Shown one piece after another: positions 1 to 9,222 of a stretch of DNA of 64,000 nt. Both the position numbers and the translations under genes were made by a program. How positions within the stretch are numbered: position 1 is the first letter of the stretch; every line of letters begins with the position of its first letter. Where the stretch lies: the NCBI GenBank assembly GCA_038900335.1, contig JBBMRB010000006.1, positions 1-64,000 of the forward strand, read 5' to 3'. The DNA comes from Rs1 sp038900335. Lineage in GTDB: Bacteria > Pseudomonadota > Gammaproteobacteria > Pseudomonadales > Balneatricaceae. The notes under the pieces were generated by a model. That model saw only the letters and a program-made list of their open reading frames with translations, did no database searches and was not told the DNA's origin.

Positions 1-73
1 GGGTATAGCCAAGCGGTAAGGCAACGGGTTTTGATCTCGTCACGCGAAGGTTCGAATCCTTCTACCCCAGCCA
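1..73 (+). tRNA. tRNA-Gln (TTG), first copy, lacking its first two bases at the window edge
   Basis: This is the same sequence as the complete copy at 210-284 but begins two bases in, so the gene starts just outside the window. The anticodon loop is TTTTGAT, giving anticodon TTG, flanked by the stem ACGGG/CTCGT. The T-arm has GGTTCGAATCC, and the CCA end is encoded. It forms a Gln-Met-Gln cluster with the next two tRNA genes and is probably co-transcribed with them. Confidence 0.95.
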
Positions 74-116
74 ATTTTAATTTTACCAATTAAAATTGTA
101 TTGTGTTTTAGGTAAT

Positions 117-193
117 GGCAATGTAGCTCAGCTGGTTAGAGCATCGCATTCATAATGCGAGGGTCGCAGGTTCGAGTCCCGCCATTGCTACCA
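117..193 (+). tRNA. tRNA-Met (CAT), elongator type
   Basis: The 77-nt cloverleaf has acceptor GGCAATG/CATTGCT, D-arm GCTCAGCTGGTTAGAGC, anticodon loop with CAT, T-arm GGTTCGAGTCC and encoded CCA. The A/G-rich anticodon stem lacks the three G-C pairs of initiator tRNA, so it is read as elongator Met. The terminal pair is G1-U72, a wobble instead of the usual G-C. A tRNA-Ile2 (lysidine-modified CAT) is the alternative, but the resemblance to E. coli elongator metT/metU favours Met. Confidence 0.92.
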
Positions 194-209
194 TTTTAAA
201 AATTGTTAC

Positions 210-284
210 TGGGGTATAGCCAAGCGGTAAGGCAACGGGTTTTGATCTCGTCACGCGAAGGTTCGAATCCTTCTACCCCAGCCA
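210..284 (+). tRNA. tRNA-Gln (TTG), second copy
   Basis: Complete 75-nt tRNA-Gln starting with the unusual U1 typical of glutamine tRNAs (TGGGGTA...TACCCCA), anticodon TTG and encoded CCA. It is identical over 73 nt to the copy at the window start. The two copies form a direct repeat around tRNA-Met that could recombine or convert. Confidence 0.96.
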
Positions 285-289
285 ATTTC

Positions 290-340
290 ATCTCTATCTA
301 AACATTATCTCTATCTAAACATCATCTCTATCTAAATATC
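290..340. repeat. Three tandem copies of a 17-bp unit downstream of the tRNA cluster
   Basis: Units at 290-306, 307-323 and 324-340 share ATCTCTATCTAAACAT plus one variable base. The third copy carries one C-to-T change, and a degenerate ATTTATC follows. The array is non-coding and begins six bases after the tRNA-Gln CCA. The remaining bases to the next gene (341-503) are AT-rich and I see no other element in them. Confidence 0.85.
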
Positions 341-503
341 ATTTATCTTTCCTTGGTATTACTTCTTTAGTCTTTCTATAAATTTTTATAGCTTATTTCT
401 ATCATGTCGCTAAACTTAATATATTTGCTCGCACGCCATTTAATTTACTACAAGTGATACCTTAAAACGCGAAAATAGCGACACTGAAATATAGGGAAGT
501 ATT

Positions 504-2618
504 ATGGTCACAAAGTTCGCAGTCGAACCACACACGTTCGCCAATAACCTTATAGAAAAAACTGATGATCGCTTAAATCTATATATTATCTTCATTGAAT
601 TTAATGATTTAGAAACCTCTACTATTATCTCTCATTTACGAGCCAACCAATTTGCACCGCGCGGTCACAATGTAGAATCTTTAGAAGAGCTGCTCACCAC
701 GGTTGCCTTACGCTCTTGGGATCTCATTATTTGCAAATCTCAGCAAAGTATATTTAATCCCTACGAGATGGCTCAAAAACTGCTTTCATTAGAAAAAGAT
801 ATTCCGGTTTTACAGCTAGTGAATAAACCTGGGCAACAAGAGACGACTGAAGGGCTTTTAAATAACATACAAGCTGTTTTACCAAGTGATAATATCGATT
901 TACTGCTATTACATATTCAACGCGAAATTAGCCATTTACAGACCCGCAGAAGTGCACGCTCACTATACTCGCAATTAACAGAGAGCCAAAAGCGATGCCA
1001 ATCACTGATGGATCACTCTGCTCTCGCTATTTGCTTTATCAACAATCAAACCATTGTCTATGTAAACGATGCTTTTGCGCAGCTGCTTGGCTACCAGGTT
1101 AAAGAGGTTTTATTAAATAAACCTGTTTTTCAATTATTGGCCTCCCAAGAAAACGATGGATTAAGCAACCTAATATCGCAATTTAAAGACAGTGGTCAAA
1201 ACCAACAACCCTACCAGGTATTAGCTAAAAGAGCTGACAAAAGCCACTTTGCCGCACATATTGAACTCAAGCACGCTCATTATAACGATCAAGATTGCAT
1301 TGAAATTACCATGGATCAGCAAAAGAAACGTAAAGACGAAGAAACGTTTGCCAAGCTCGATGCCATTACAGGTTTATATAATGCGAGATTTTTTGATAAT
1401 TTCCTAGAGAACCAAATTCGCCAAGCTCATCAAGGAGGCAACGATAGCCACCTTATCTATATTGAAATATTAAATTTCTCTAGCACTAAAAGTGAACTAG
1501 GTAATCAAGCAGGCCGATCTTTCGCCAGAGACATCGCAGACATTATTAATAGTGAATTTTATAAGACTCACACTAAAGCTAGGTTAGAAGATGGTGTTTT
1601 TTGTATTTTGTATTTAGAGCCATCAAGCGATGCCAGCATTGAAAAAGCGCGACGTTTAGCGAAGCGATTACAATCGCACATCACCCAATACGAACAACAT
1701 CAAATCCCTCTTGATGCAGCTATTGGTCTGGTCCCTTTAACTGATACAGCACCTAATGTCGAGCAAATTTACAATCGTGCAAAAATAGCAGCCACTCAAG
1801 CCAGTACCATAGCCGATAATGAGCTAAAAATAACGTTATTCACGCTTGATAACAAGGCGATTGACAATGAATTACGCTCTGTAAAACAAGCGAAAGAAGC
1901 CATTGAAAACGACAAGTTACTACTATTATATCAACCGCTGATCCCATTAGTCTTTAATAGTGAGCAGCAGCACTATGAAGTACTGCTTAGAATGATTGAT
2001 GACAATAATCAGGTGATCTCACCGCAACAATTTTTAACCAGTGTAGGGCATGCTAACCTAGATCAAGAAATGGACAAATGGGTTATTGAGCGTAGTATTG
2101 ATCGCTTTCAATTAGAGCGCACTAATAACAAAGCGCTAAAGCTCTTTATAAGCGTTACAGATACTGTTTGGGAAAAACAAGGGCTACTAGTATGGCTAGC
2201 GCAAAGTTTGCGTAACAGCAGAATAGAAGCCGACAATATTGTTTTTCAAATTAGTGAAACTCAAGCTGCGACTAAATTAAATGAAGCGAAGTTCTTTGTT
2301 GACGGTTTACGCCAACTAAATTGTTTAATCTGCTTAAAACACTACGGCAGCACTAACCGCTCACAAGAAATTGTCAAAATCCTTAATCCTGATTATGTCA
2401 AATTAGATGGCAGTTATATTACTGAGCTCGCTGAAAACAACGCGTTAAATGATGAATTTAAAAGCCTATTAAGTACTTTAAAGAATCTGGGAAAAATCAC
2501 TATCGCCCCACAAGTTGAAACCCCTAGAGTCATGAGCCTGCTGTGGAAGTCTAAAGTGTGTATGATACAAGGTTATTATTTACAAGCTCCACAACCTGAA
2601 ATCGAATACGAGTTTTAA
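504..2618 (+). CDS. fimX: FimX-like c-di-GMP receptor (REC-like, PAS, degenerate GGDEF, degenerate EAL)
   Basis: The 704-residue protein matches the architecture and length of Pseudomonas FimX, which binds c-di-GMP and controls type IV pilus assembly and twitching. An N-terminal receiver-like region (about 25-150) is followed by a PAS domain (about 165-280), a GGDEF domain whose active-site position reads EDGVF (residues 362-366), and an EAL domain whose signature reads EVL (E492). Both enzymatic motifs are degenerate, so a receptor role rather than synthesis or hydrolysis is inferred. ATG at 504 follows the weak ribosome site GGGAAG. Minor pilin genes lie 11 kb away in the same window. A generic EAL protein is the alternative. 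Confidence 0.85.
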   Translation: MVTKFAVEPHTFANNLIEKTDDRLNLYIIFIEFNDLETSTIISHLRANQFAPRGHNVESLEELLTTVALRSWDLIICKSQQSIFNPYEMAQKLLSLEKDIPVLQLVNKPGQQETTEGLLNNIQAVLPSDNIDLLLLHIQREISHLQTRRSARSLYSQLTESQKRCQSLMDHSALAICFINNQTIVYVNDAFAQLLGYQVKEVLLNKPVFQLLASQENDGLSNLISQFKDSGQNQQPYQVLAKRADKSHFAAHIELKHAHYNDQDCIEITMDQQKKRKDEETFAKLDAITGLYNARFFDNFLENQIRQAHQGGNDSHLIYIEILNFSSTKSELGNQAGRSFARDIADIINSEFYKTHTKARLEDGVFCILYLEPSSDASIEKARRLAKRLQSHITQYEQHQIPLDAAIGLVPLTDTAPNVEQIYNRAKIAATQASTIADNELKITLFTLDNKAIDNELRSVKQAKEAIENDKLLLLYQPLIPLVFNSEQQHYEVLLRMIDDNNQVISPQQFLTSVGHANLDQEMDKWVIERSIDRFQLERTNNKALKLFISVTDTVWEKQGLLVWLAQSLRNSRIEADNIVFQISETQAATKLNEAKFFVDGLRQLNCLICLKHYGSTNRSQEIVKILNPDYVKLDGSYITELAENNALNDEFKSLLSTLKNLGKITIAPQVETPRVMSLLWKSKVCMIQGYYLQAPQPEIEYEF

Positions 2619-2642
2619 TCTGATTGTGTCGTTTTCAAGACA

Positions 2643-2681
2643 AGCGCTATTGCTAGTCATCTGCATAGCGCTGTGCTTTTT
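2643..2681 (+). terminator. Candidate intrinsic terminator of fimX
   Basis: AGCGCTAT (2643-2650) pairs with ATAGCGCT (2665-2672), followed by GTGCTTTTT. An outer pair AAGACA/TGTCTT (2637-2642, 2684-2689) flanks it. It lies 24 bp after the fimX stop and touches the end of the convergent gene. Confidence 0.5.
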
Positions 2682-3972
2682 ATGTCTTGCTAGTAAAAAC
2701 ATAGATAGGGCTTGGTGATAAGAATATATTTGTCACGATGACCTCACCTAATTTATTTTTAACAACGACGTCACTGTGCTCGTTGTTAGCTAATTGCTCA
2801 CAACTAAAACTGCGCTTTTGCTGTTCATTCAACCAGATTATATCAACGTAACCCCGCTCGTTTACAAAGCGGACATCAAAGCGATTCCCCTCTTTTTTAT
2901 AACTGACGAACTGGCTGTTTTGCAATACTATTAGCAGCTGTTTAAATACATAAAAAGCAGATCTTTTTCGCAATCCTTGCCTGCTATCGACCAAGCCGTA
3001 ACCTGGTGCTATTAACTGATGCCAGTATATTTTCTCTATTTTTTCACTGGAGATCGCAAGTATAAAATAACGTAGTAGATAATTTGCATAGGTTTCTTCA
3101 TCAACACACTCAGCCTCACTCGTAGGCGCCCAAGGTGCCGTATTAGAAATAGGCCAGTTCGCTTCAGTTATTAAAATTTTCGCCTCACTTTTACGGCTCA
3201 AGATGGCAATCGCATACAAGAAATCAATTTTTCTACGTGTATCGAATATTTTCAACTGGGTATTTTCAGGAGCACCGCGTCTATCGACATATAACAAAGC
3301 GGATAACTTATCGAACTTTAACTTAACACCGTTAAACAGCGCGCCTATAGTAAAATGATATTCATAGTCGATAACAGAGGGGCCGACTAGTGTCACTGCC
3401 TTGAACTCATTATCGCGAATACGCTGCACTTTTTGATAAAAAGCTAAGTATTCTGCAATACTAAAGAAGCCCCATTTCAAACGATTTATTGCATTACCTA
3501 TCTGAAATTCATCCGCTGTACCTGCAAAAGCCGAAAATATTGCACTTAAGCTTTGCTCCAGTAATACATCATCTTCAATATGCGCCCTGTCCTGCATCAG
3601 CGTGATTAAGATATGACAGTTTTCAAAAGATTTAGCAAATGCGACATAAGCCGATAAATTATCAATATCAGAGAGCGGCAAACGGATTTGAATATTGCGA
3701 CAACCAAGCTCCTTAACCATCGCTACTTGTTCAATGCCTTTATCTAAATTGACGCACAGCGCGCAGCAGTGTGCACTATTATTTGCACTTGGCTGCCTCT
3801 TAGCTTTTATCAATAAGCCCATCAGAAAGGTCAGTGGAAAAATCAGCAAATTCGTTAATACTAATTTAACATTAGCAGCCCTATGCTGACTTCTCATCTG
3901 CTTTTTATAGGCCTTATCTGCTATTTGATAAGGCTGATCTGAATATTTATCCCAAACAAATTTTTCTTTCAT
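2680..3972 (-). CDS. Unrecognised membrane-anchored protein, possible TIM-barrel glycosidase-like
   Basis: The 430-residue protein has a basic N-terminus (1-33) and a single hydrophobic segment at about 35-56. The globular domain contains patterns such as NLDKGIEQVAMVKELGCRNIQIRLPL and LITEANWP, which look like the alternating strands and helices of TIM-barrel glycosyl hydrolases. This fold call is inference. It lies 29 bp downstream of the LPS-kinase-like gene on the same strand, so the pair is probably one operon and may act on lipopolysaccharide or another envelope glycan. No catalytic residues can be assigned with confidence. Confidence 0.55.
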   Translation of the reverse strand: MKEKFVWDKYSDQPYQIADKAYKKQMRSQHRAANVKLVLTNLLIFPLTFLMGLLIKAKRQPSANNSAHCCALCVNLDKGIEQVAMVKELGCRNIQIRLPLSDIDNLSAYVAFAKSFENCHILITLMQDRAHIEDDVLLEQSLSAIFSAFAGTADEFQIGNAINRLKWGFFSIAEYLAFYQKVQRIRDNEFKAVTLVGPSVIDYEYHFTIGALFNGVKLKFDKLSALLYVDRRGAPENTQLKIFDTRRKIDFLYAIAILSRKSEAKILITEANWPISNTAPWAPTSEAECVDEETYANYLLRYFILAISSEKIEKIYWHQLIAPGYGLVDSRQGLRKRSAFYVFKQLLIVLQNSQFVSYKKEGNRFDVRFVNERGYVDIIWLNEQQKRSFSCEQLANNEHSDVVVKNKLGEVIVTNIFLSPSPIYVFTSKT

Positions 3973-4001
3973 AAGCCATCTTAAACAAAGTGATAGCGCT
4001 A

Positions 4002-4742
4002 TCAGTCTGACACTGGTAGCCCTTTTAATTTCTTTTTGAAATTTTTGATGCGTTTATTCTTTTGATTATAGTATCGAGATAGCTGTTGGCACTCGCTAAC
4101 ATCATCACCTGATACCTTAGCATAATGTTCAGCTATCACCGCTAAATCGGTATCACTAGCCCAGAGCATCGAGAAATTTTTCATCCGCTCTTTTAGAGAT
4201 AATTCTTTAAACAGCATTCGATTGATATCGATTATTTTAAACTGATACTCACCTGCTACTTTTTTGATCAATATATTACCGGGTGAATAATCTTTATGCA
4301 GCACGCCGAGCTGATGAAGCTGAAAACTGAACTGTGCAAAGCTTTTAAACAACTGATCACGATCAGCCAAATCTTGCTCTAACAGTACTTTTCTAATGGT
4401 GAAGTCATAATCAAACCATTCACTGACAAAAAAACTGTGCGTTAACAAACTAGTGCGATAGAACTCAACATAACCAATTGCTTGTGGTACAACACTGGCA
4501 ATTTTTAACGAATATTCATAAGAGCGCTTTGCTTTTGATTTACGCAGGAAAGAATACATCAAGCTATTGAACAAGTTAGGCTTCTTAAATGATTTTACGA
4601 CATAGCTGACATTATTGAATTCAACTTTTTTGATTTTATTACGAGCATCTTGTAACACGCACTGACTTTGCTCGAAGTTAGCTTCTATATCAACGATCAA
4701 TGCTGTGCAATCGCTCATTTGTGGATTGATTTTATACTTCAT
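4002..4742 (-). CDS. Lipopolysaccharide (Kdo/InaA-type) kinase family protein
   Basis: The 246-residue protein has the motifs of the Kdo/WaaP kinase family: a candidate ATP-binding lysine in YVVKSF (K50), the catalytic loop LHKDYSPGNIL (D151, N156) and the metal-binding IIDINR (D172) in place of DFG. Such enzymes phosphorylate heptose or Kdo of the LPS inner core at the cytoplasmic face. Length fits the family (about 230-270 residues). It is followed after 29 bp by the unrecognised membrane protein, suggesting a joint envelope role. The exact substrate (Kdo or heptose) cannot be told. Confidence 0.78.
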   Translation of the reverse strand: MKYKINPQMSDCTALIVDIEANFEQSQCVLQDARNKIKKVEFNNVSYVVKSFKKPNLFNSLMYSFLRKSKAKRSYEYSLKIASVVPQAIGYVEFYRTSLLTHSFFVSEWFDYDFTIRKVLLEQDLADRDQLFKSFAQFSFQLHQLGVLHKDYSPGNILIKKVAGEYQFKIIDINRMLFKELSLKERMKNFSMLWASDTDLAVIAEHYAKVSGDDVSECQQLSRYYNQKNKRIKNFKKKLKGLPVSD

Positions 4743-4841
4743 TAAATTTAGCTAACCCTCAAAGTATCCATTAAAAAATTACGCTTTCACACTCACTTAA
4801 ATATCAACTGATATGTTATACCCGATTCTAACAGCTTGCGA

Positions 4842-5771
4842 TCACAAGCTGCTATTCCAATCATTTAATTGCTCAATACTTGCACCAACACCGCCACAGA
4901 CAACCACTAATATATTTTTCTTATCAGCAAAAATATCTAACACTTGTTTATCTGCATCATAAACAGCTGCCAAACTAGCACCGCAGGCAGGCTCTACTAA
5001 TAATCTATTATCACTTAGAAACTGCAAGCACGCACTAACTGCTTGTTTATCAGTCACTACATGAGAATGAATAGGATGTGTTTTAGCAAGGGTGAAAGCA
5101 TGTTCAGAGACCTTAGTCGCGCCAAGGGAGGTCGCTATACTACTAATGTTTGCTAAGGCGACATGCTGATCACTATTAACCGCTTGAGCAAAAGAGTCAG
5201 CGCCTTTTGTTTCTACCGCTAATACCGGCACATGCTTTAAGTTATTTCTGAGAAGGCCTTCAACAACGCCAGCAAGCAGACCACCGCCACCAACACTAAG
5301 CACCACTAAATCGGGTGTAACACCATCTTCAACCACTTCATCAATTAAACTGGCGTGTCCTTGCCACAACAGTGGGTCATCAAATGGATGAATATATATT
5401 ACTTCCTCACTGACCTTCTCAAGCGCGTACTCATGAGCCTCTAACCAGGATTGGCCATGGACGATAACTGTAGCCCCTTCCAAGGTAATGAGCTCTATTG
5501 CACTTTGCTTAGTCGTTGTCGGTACCACAACCGTCACAGGTACATTCAAGCGACGCCCTGCATAGGCAACCGCTAAACCCGCATTACCACCAGAGGATGA
5601 AATAAATGCTTTTGCGCCTTGCCCGACATATGTTTCACAAGCATAACCGACGCCTCGTGTTTTAAATGATCCGCTAGGTTGTAGCGCCTCTATTTTTAAC
5701 CATACATTGGCACTCAAAGACCGGCTTAAGCGAAGGGATTGAATAACAGGGGTGTGAATATGTAATGACAT
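4842..5771 (-). CDS. PLP-dependent L-serine/L-threonine dehydratase (catabolic type)
   Basis: The 309-residue fold-type II PLP enzyme has the Schiff-base lysine in PSGSFKTRG (K37), the SSGGNAGLA substrate loop and the phosphate-binding GGGGLLAGV. It deaminates serine to pyruvate or threonine to 2-oxobutyrate. There is no C-terminal ACT domain, so it resembles the short, non-allosteric mammalian-type serine dehydratase rather than biosynthetic IlvA. It sits next to cysteine dioxygenase on the same strand (148-bp gap), a grouping that fits amino-acid breakdown. Serine racemase is a less likely alternative. Confidence 0.82.
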   Translation of the reverse strand: MSLHIHTPVIQSLRLSRSLSANVWLKIEALQPSGSFKTRGVGYACETYVGQGAKAFISSSGGNAGLAVAYAGRRLNVPVTVVVPTTTKQSAIELITLEGATVIVHGQSWLEAHEYALEKVSEEVIYIHPFDDPLLWQGHASLIDEVVEDGVTPDLVVLSVGGGGLLAGVVEGLLRNNLKHVPVLAVETKGADSFAQAVNSDQHVALANISSIATSLGATKVSEHAFTLAKTHPIHSHVVTDKQAVSACLQFLSDNRLLVEPACGASLAAVYDADKQVLDIFADKKNILVVVCGGVGASIEQLNDWNSSL

Positions 5772-5919
5772 TGTAAGCTACCAATTATTATAAATATGAA
5801 TAGATATAACAGATTTTATAATATTGGTTAAGTAAAACTAAAGCTTAGAAAATAATAATATAATTCAATATACTAGAGTAAAGTGATGCAAAACAAATAG
5901 CACTGGCATAGTGTTAATA

Positions 5920-6492
5920 TTAAGGTGCTAGTTTAACACCATATTCACTGGTAAATTTACTATTAACCACGGTTGCCTCACCGCTATTTGTATCGTATTT
6001 ATTTGCTTGGTGAATAGGTGGAAAATAGAAATGTAAAGTACATGCATCCTGTGCTGAGCTATTTTTTAAACTATGCAAGCCCTCACTATCGGTAATAGAT
6101 ATCGCTTGATTAAGCGCCAGTGTATTTAGCGAAGTCGGCAGTATTTCATCCACTGCATTATTAGTGATCGCCTGCTTGATATAACGCTGCTCTTCTAATA
6201 CACCGCCAACACATTTCATGACACATAGAGAATCACTGTGATCATGAGCAACTGATTGTTGCCCCGAGCGCCAGCACATTAAAATTACTTCAAAATTTTG
6301 ATTACTATAAATCAGGTTACGACCATAACTGCGCTCACCAAAGTGATGATATTTATCAAGCTCTGACAAATCAATAATGGCCTCTTTAATCAGCGCCACT
6401 CTTTGCTCATCACAGACCAGCGTATTTAAATCATCAATCAAAGTGTTTAGTTTAGCTGTGTCGTAGCTTACTGCTTGCATGCTCTTTTCCAT
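5920..6492 (-). CDS. Cysteine dioxygenase type I
   Basis: This cupin enzyme oxidises cysteine to cysteine sulfinate. The 190-residue protein keeps the iron ligands H83, H85 (AHDHSDS) and H140 (EGLHSL), and both partners of the family's crosslink, C90 and Y156. Length is close to rat CDO (200). Two ATGs compete: 6492 has no ribosome site; 6480 is preceded by GGAAAAGAG and would remove four residues. The neighbouring serine dehydratase is transcribed in the same direction, suggesting linked sulfur amino-acid catabolism. Downstream transaminase genes for sulfinate are not in the window. Confidence 0.87.
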   Translation of the reverse strand: MEKSMQAVSYDTAKLNTLIDDLNTLVCDEQRVALIKEAIIDLSELDKYHHFGERSYGRNLIYSNQNFEVILMCWRSGQQSVAHDHSDSLCVMKCVGGVLEEQRYIKQAITNNAVDEILPTSLNTLALNQAISITDSEGLHSLKNSSAQDACTLHFYFPPIHQANKYDTNSGEATVVNSKFTSEYGVKLAP

Positions 6493-6563
6493 TTAACTAT
6501 TGGTTATATTCTATAAGCGCTCACTAGAAATACGCAGCGAATAAGCGTTTAGTTTCAGTTATT

Positions 6564-6600
6564 CAAAAAAAAAGAGACACACCAAGGTATGTCTCTTTTA
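6564..6600 (-). terminator. Intrinsic terminator of clpB
   Basis: On the minus strand AAAGAGACA and TGTCTCTTT (6590-6598 and 6571-6579) form a perfect 9-bp stem around a 10-nt loop, followed directly by a run of T (A-run at 6565-6573 on the plus strand). It lies 33 bp past the clpB stop and is a textbook rho-independent terminator. Confidence 0.85.
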
Positions 6601-6631
6601 TTATTAGGCTTTATTGTGGCTCAATTGCTGT

Positions 6632-9211
6632 TTAAGGAAAAACAAATTCTCCATCTTTAGTATCAACCACTATATTTGTACCCGCCAAATAGTCGCCACC
6701 AAGTATATGCTGCGCTAATGGGTTTTCTATCCACTGCTGGATTGCTCTCTTCATTGGCCTCGCTCCATAAACTGGCTCATAACCACGCTCTACCAACAAA
6801 TGCATAGCGCTGTCGGTTAACTCTAAAGTGAGTTCTTTATCTGCCAATCGTTGTTGCAAATTAGCCAATTGTATTTTTGCAATCTTAGCGACCTCTGTTT
6901 TATCTAAGCGCTGAAACACCACCACTTCATCGATACGGTTAACAACCTCCGGTCTAAAGTGAGTAAGCACTTCATCCATAACATCCGCTTTCATTTGGCT
7001 ATAACTACTATTTTGCTCACTGTGTTTTTGGATTAAATGAGAGCCTAGATTTGACGTCATCACCACAATCGTGTTTTTGAAATCGACCGTTCTACCTTGA
7101 CCATCTGTCAAACGCCCATCTTCCAATACTTGTAATAGAATATTGAAAACATCCGGATGCGCTTTTTCAACCTCATCGAGTAACAGCACAGAATAAGGTT
7201 TACGCCTGACCGCCTCTGTTAAATAACCACCTTCTTCATAACCGACATAGCCAGGAGGTGCGCCAATTAGCCTGGCAACAGAGTGTTTTTCCATGAACTC
7301 TGACATATCGATACGCACCATCGCATCTTTGGTATCAAACAAATAATGCGCCAGTGTTTTACACAATTCCGTTTTACCTACACCGGTAGGTCCTAAAAAC
7401 AAGAAACTACCATTAGGTCTATTCGGATCGGCAAGACCTGCTTTAGCGCGTCTGACTGCATTTGAAACGGCTATGACCGCTTCACTTTGTCCTATCACTG
7501 TTTTTTGTAGCTCTTGCTCCATCGCTAACAGCCGATCGCGCTCACCTTGCAACATTTTATTAATCGGTATGCCAGTCCAGCGCGAAACCACTTCAGCCAC
7601 TTCTTCTTCGCCTACTTTATTACGCAATAACTGATTGTTTTGCTCTGCATTTTTTTCAGCATTAGCTGCGTGCACTAACTGTTTTTCTAGATCTGGTATC
7701 AGCCCGTATTGAATTTTAGACATCGCATTTAAGTCACCTATTCGACTCGCTTTTTCCATCTCAATACGCGCTTGATCCAGCTGTTCCTTAATTTGTTGCG
7801 AGCGCTGAAAAACGGCTTTCTCAGCCACCCAAACTTCTTCTAAATCAGCAAAGCGTTTTTCCAATTTTTCAATACTGGCCACCAGCTCAGTTAAACGCTG
7901 CTTTGCTGCATCATCCTTTTCTTTTTTAAGCGCCTCTCGCTCCATTTTCAGCTGAATAATTTTACGCTCTAGTTTATCTAGCTCCTCAGGTTTAGAATCC
8001 ATCTCTAAGCGAATACCTGAGGCCGCTTCATCGATCAAATCAATGGCCTTATCCGGCAGTTGTCTGTCCGTTATATAACGCTGTGATAATTTAACTGCGG
8101 CAATAATCGCAGAATCGCTAATATCGACGCCGTGATGCACCTCATAACGACCTTTTAGGCCACGTAATATAGCAATAGTACTTTGCTCATCCGGTTGATC
8201 GACAAGCACTTTTTGAAAACGTCTCTCTAGCGCCGCATCTTTTTCGACATACTTCCTATACTCATCAAGCGTGGTGGCACCAACACAATGTAAATCCCCT
8301 CGCGCTAGCGCCGGTTTAAGCATATTGCCGGCATCCATTGAGCCATCGCCGCCACCTGCTCCGACCATCGTATGTAGCTCATCAATAAATAGTATTATTT
8401 GACCCTCTGCTTTTGCCAGCTCTTTTAATACCGATTTTAAACGCTCTTCAAACTCACCACGAAATTTAGCACCGGCAATTAACGCCCCCATATCTAGCGA
8501 CAGGACTCTTTTATTTTTTAAGCCCTCAGGCACTTCACCATTAACAATTCTTTGTGCGAGGCCTTCAACTATCGCGGTTTTACCCACTCCAGGCTCGCCA
8601 ATTAATACTGGGTTATTTTTAGTTCTGCGTTGCAGTACTTGTATCGCGCGGCGAATTTCATCATCGCGGCCAATAACAGGGTCTAATTTGCCCCGCTCCG
8701 CCTGTGTTGTTAGATCAATACAGTATTTATCCAATGCCTCTCTGTTTTCTTCTGCATTTGAATCTTGCACGCGCTCACCCGCTCTTAATTTATCAATTTC
8801 TTGAGATAATTTTTCAGTTGTTAGTCTATTTTTTTTCAATAACTTAGCAATATCAGATTTATCATCTAACATCGCCAACAACACCATTTCTGTGGCGATA
8901 AACTGATCGTTTCGCTTGTTTGCCAATGTTTCGGCGATCGCTAAAAGACGAGCGCTATTAGGAGACATTCTAATCTCATTGGCACTGTTGGTTAAACGCG
9001 GTAAATCCTCAACACCTTGCTGAACCTGTGATAACAGCACAGTAATATCTGTTAATCGCGCCAAAATAGCATGGACACTGCTGGTTTGATCTTGCAATAA
9101 CACATGTAAGATGTGGATAGGTTCTATTTGATTATGATTTTGTAATAAGGCCAGTGATTGAGCATCACTAATAGCTTGCTGTAATTTTGCTGTGAATTTT
9201 TCAGGACGCAT
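6632..9211 (-). CDS. clpB: ATP-dependent disaggregase ClpB
   Basis: The 859-residue AAA+ chaperone has the usual ClpB length and order: Clp-N repeats (1-145), NBD1 with Walker A GEPGVGKT (about 206-213) and GAKFRGEFEERLK, a coiled-coil middle domain (about 410-520) that binds DnaK, and NBD2 with Walker A GPTGVGKT (about 604-611). There is no ClpP-binding IGF/L loop in the family. It extracts proteins from aggregates together with DnaKJ/GrpE. A heat-shock promoter lies upstream (9276-9303) and a strong terminator downstream, so it is probably a one-gene unit. Confidence 0.98.
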   Translation of the reverse strand: MRPEKFTAKLQQAISDAQSLALLQNHNQIEPIHILHVLLQDQTSSVHAILARLTDITVLLSQVQQGVEDLPRLTNSANEIRMSPNSARLLAIAETLANKRNDQFIATEMVLLAMLDDKSDIAKLLKKNRLTTEKLSQEIDKLRAGERVQDSNAEENREALDKYCIDLTTQAERGKLDPVIGRDDEIRRAIQVLQRRTKNNPVLIGEPGVGKTAIVEGLAQRIVNGEVPEGLKNKRVLSLDMGALIAGAKFRGEFEERLKSVLKELAKAEGQIILFIDELHTMVGAGGGDGSMDAGNMLKPALARGDLHCVGATTLDEYRKYVEKDAALERRFQKVLVDQPDEQSTIAILRGLKGRYEVHHGVDISDSAIIAAVKLSQRYITDRQLPDKAIDLIDEAASGIRLEMDSKPEELDKLERKIIQLKMEREALKKEKDDAAKQRLTELVASIEKLEKRFADLEEVWVAEKAVFQRSQQIKEQLDQARIEMEKASRIGDLNAMSKIQYGLIPDLEKQLVHAANAEKNAEQNNQLLRNKVGEEEVAEVVSRWTGIPINKMLQGERDRLLAMEQELQKTVIGQSEAVIAVSNAVRRAKAGLADPNRPNGSFLFLGPTGVGKTELCKTLAHYLFDTKDAMVRIDMSEFMEKHSVARLIGAPPGYVGYEEGGYLTEAVRRKPYSVLLLDEVEKAHPDVFNILLQVLEDGRLTDGQGRTVDFKNTIVVMTSNLGSHLIQKHSEQNSSYSQMKADVMDEVLTHFRPEVVNRIDEVVVFQRLDKTEVAKIAKIQLANLQQRLADKELTLELTDSAMHLLVERGYEPVYGARPMKRAIQQWIENPLAQHILGGDYLAGTNIVVDTKDGEFVFP

Positions 9212-9222
9212 TGTTTACTCCC

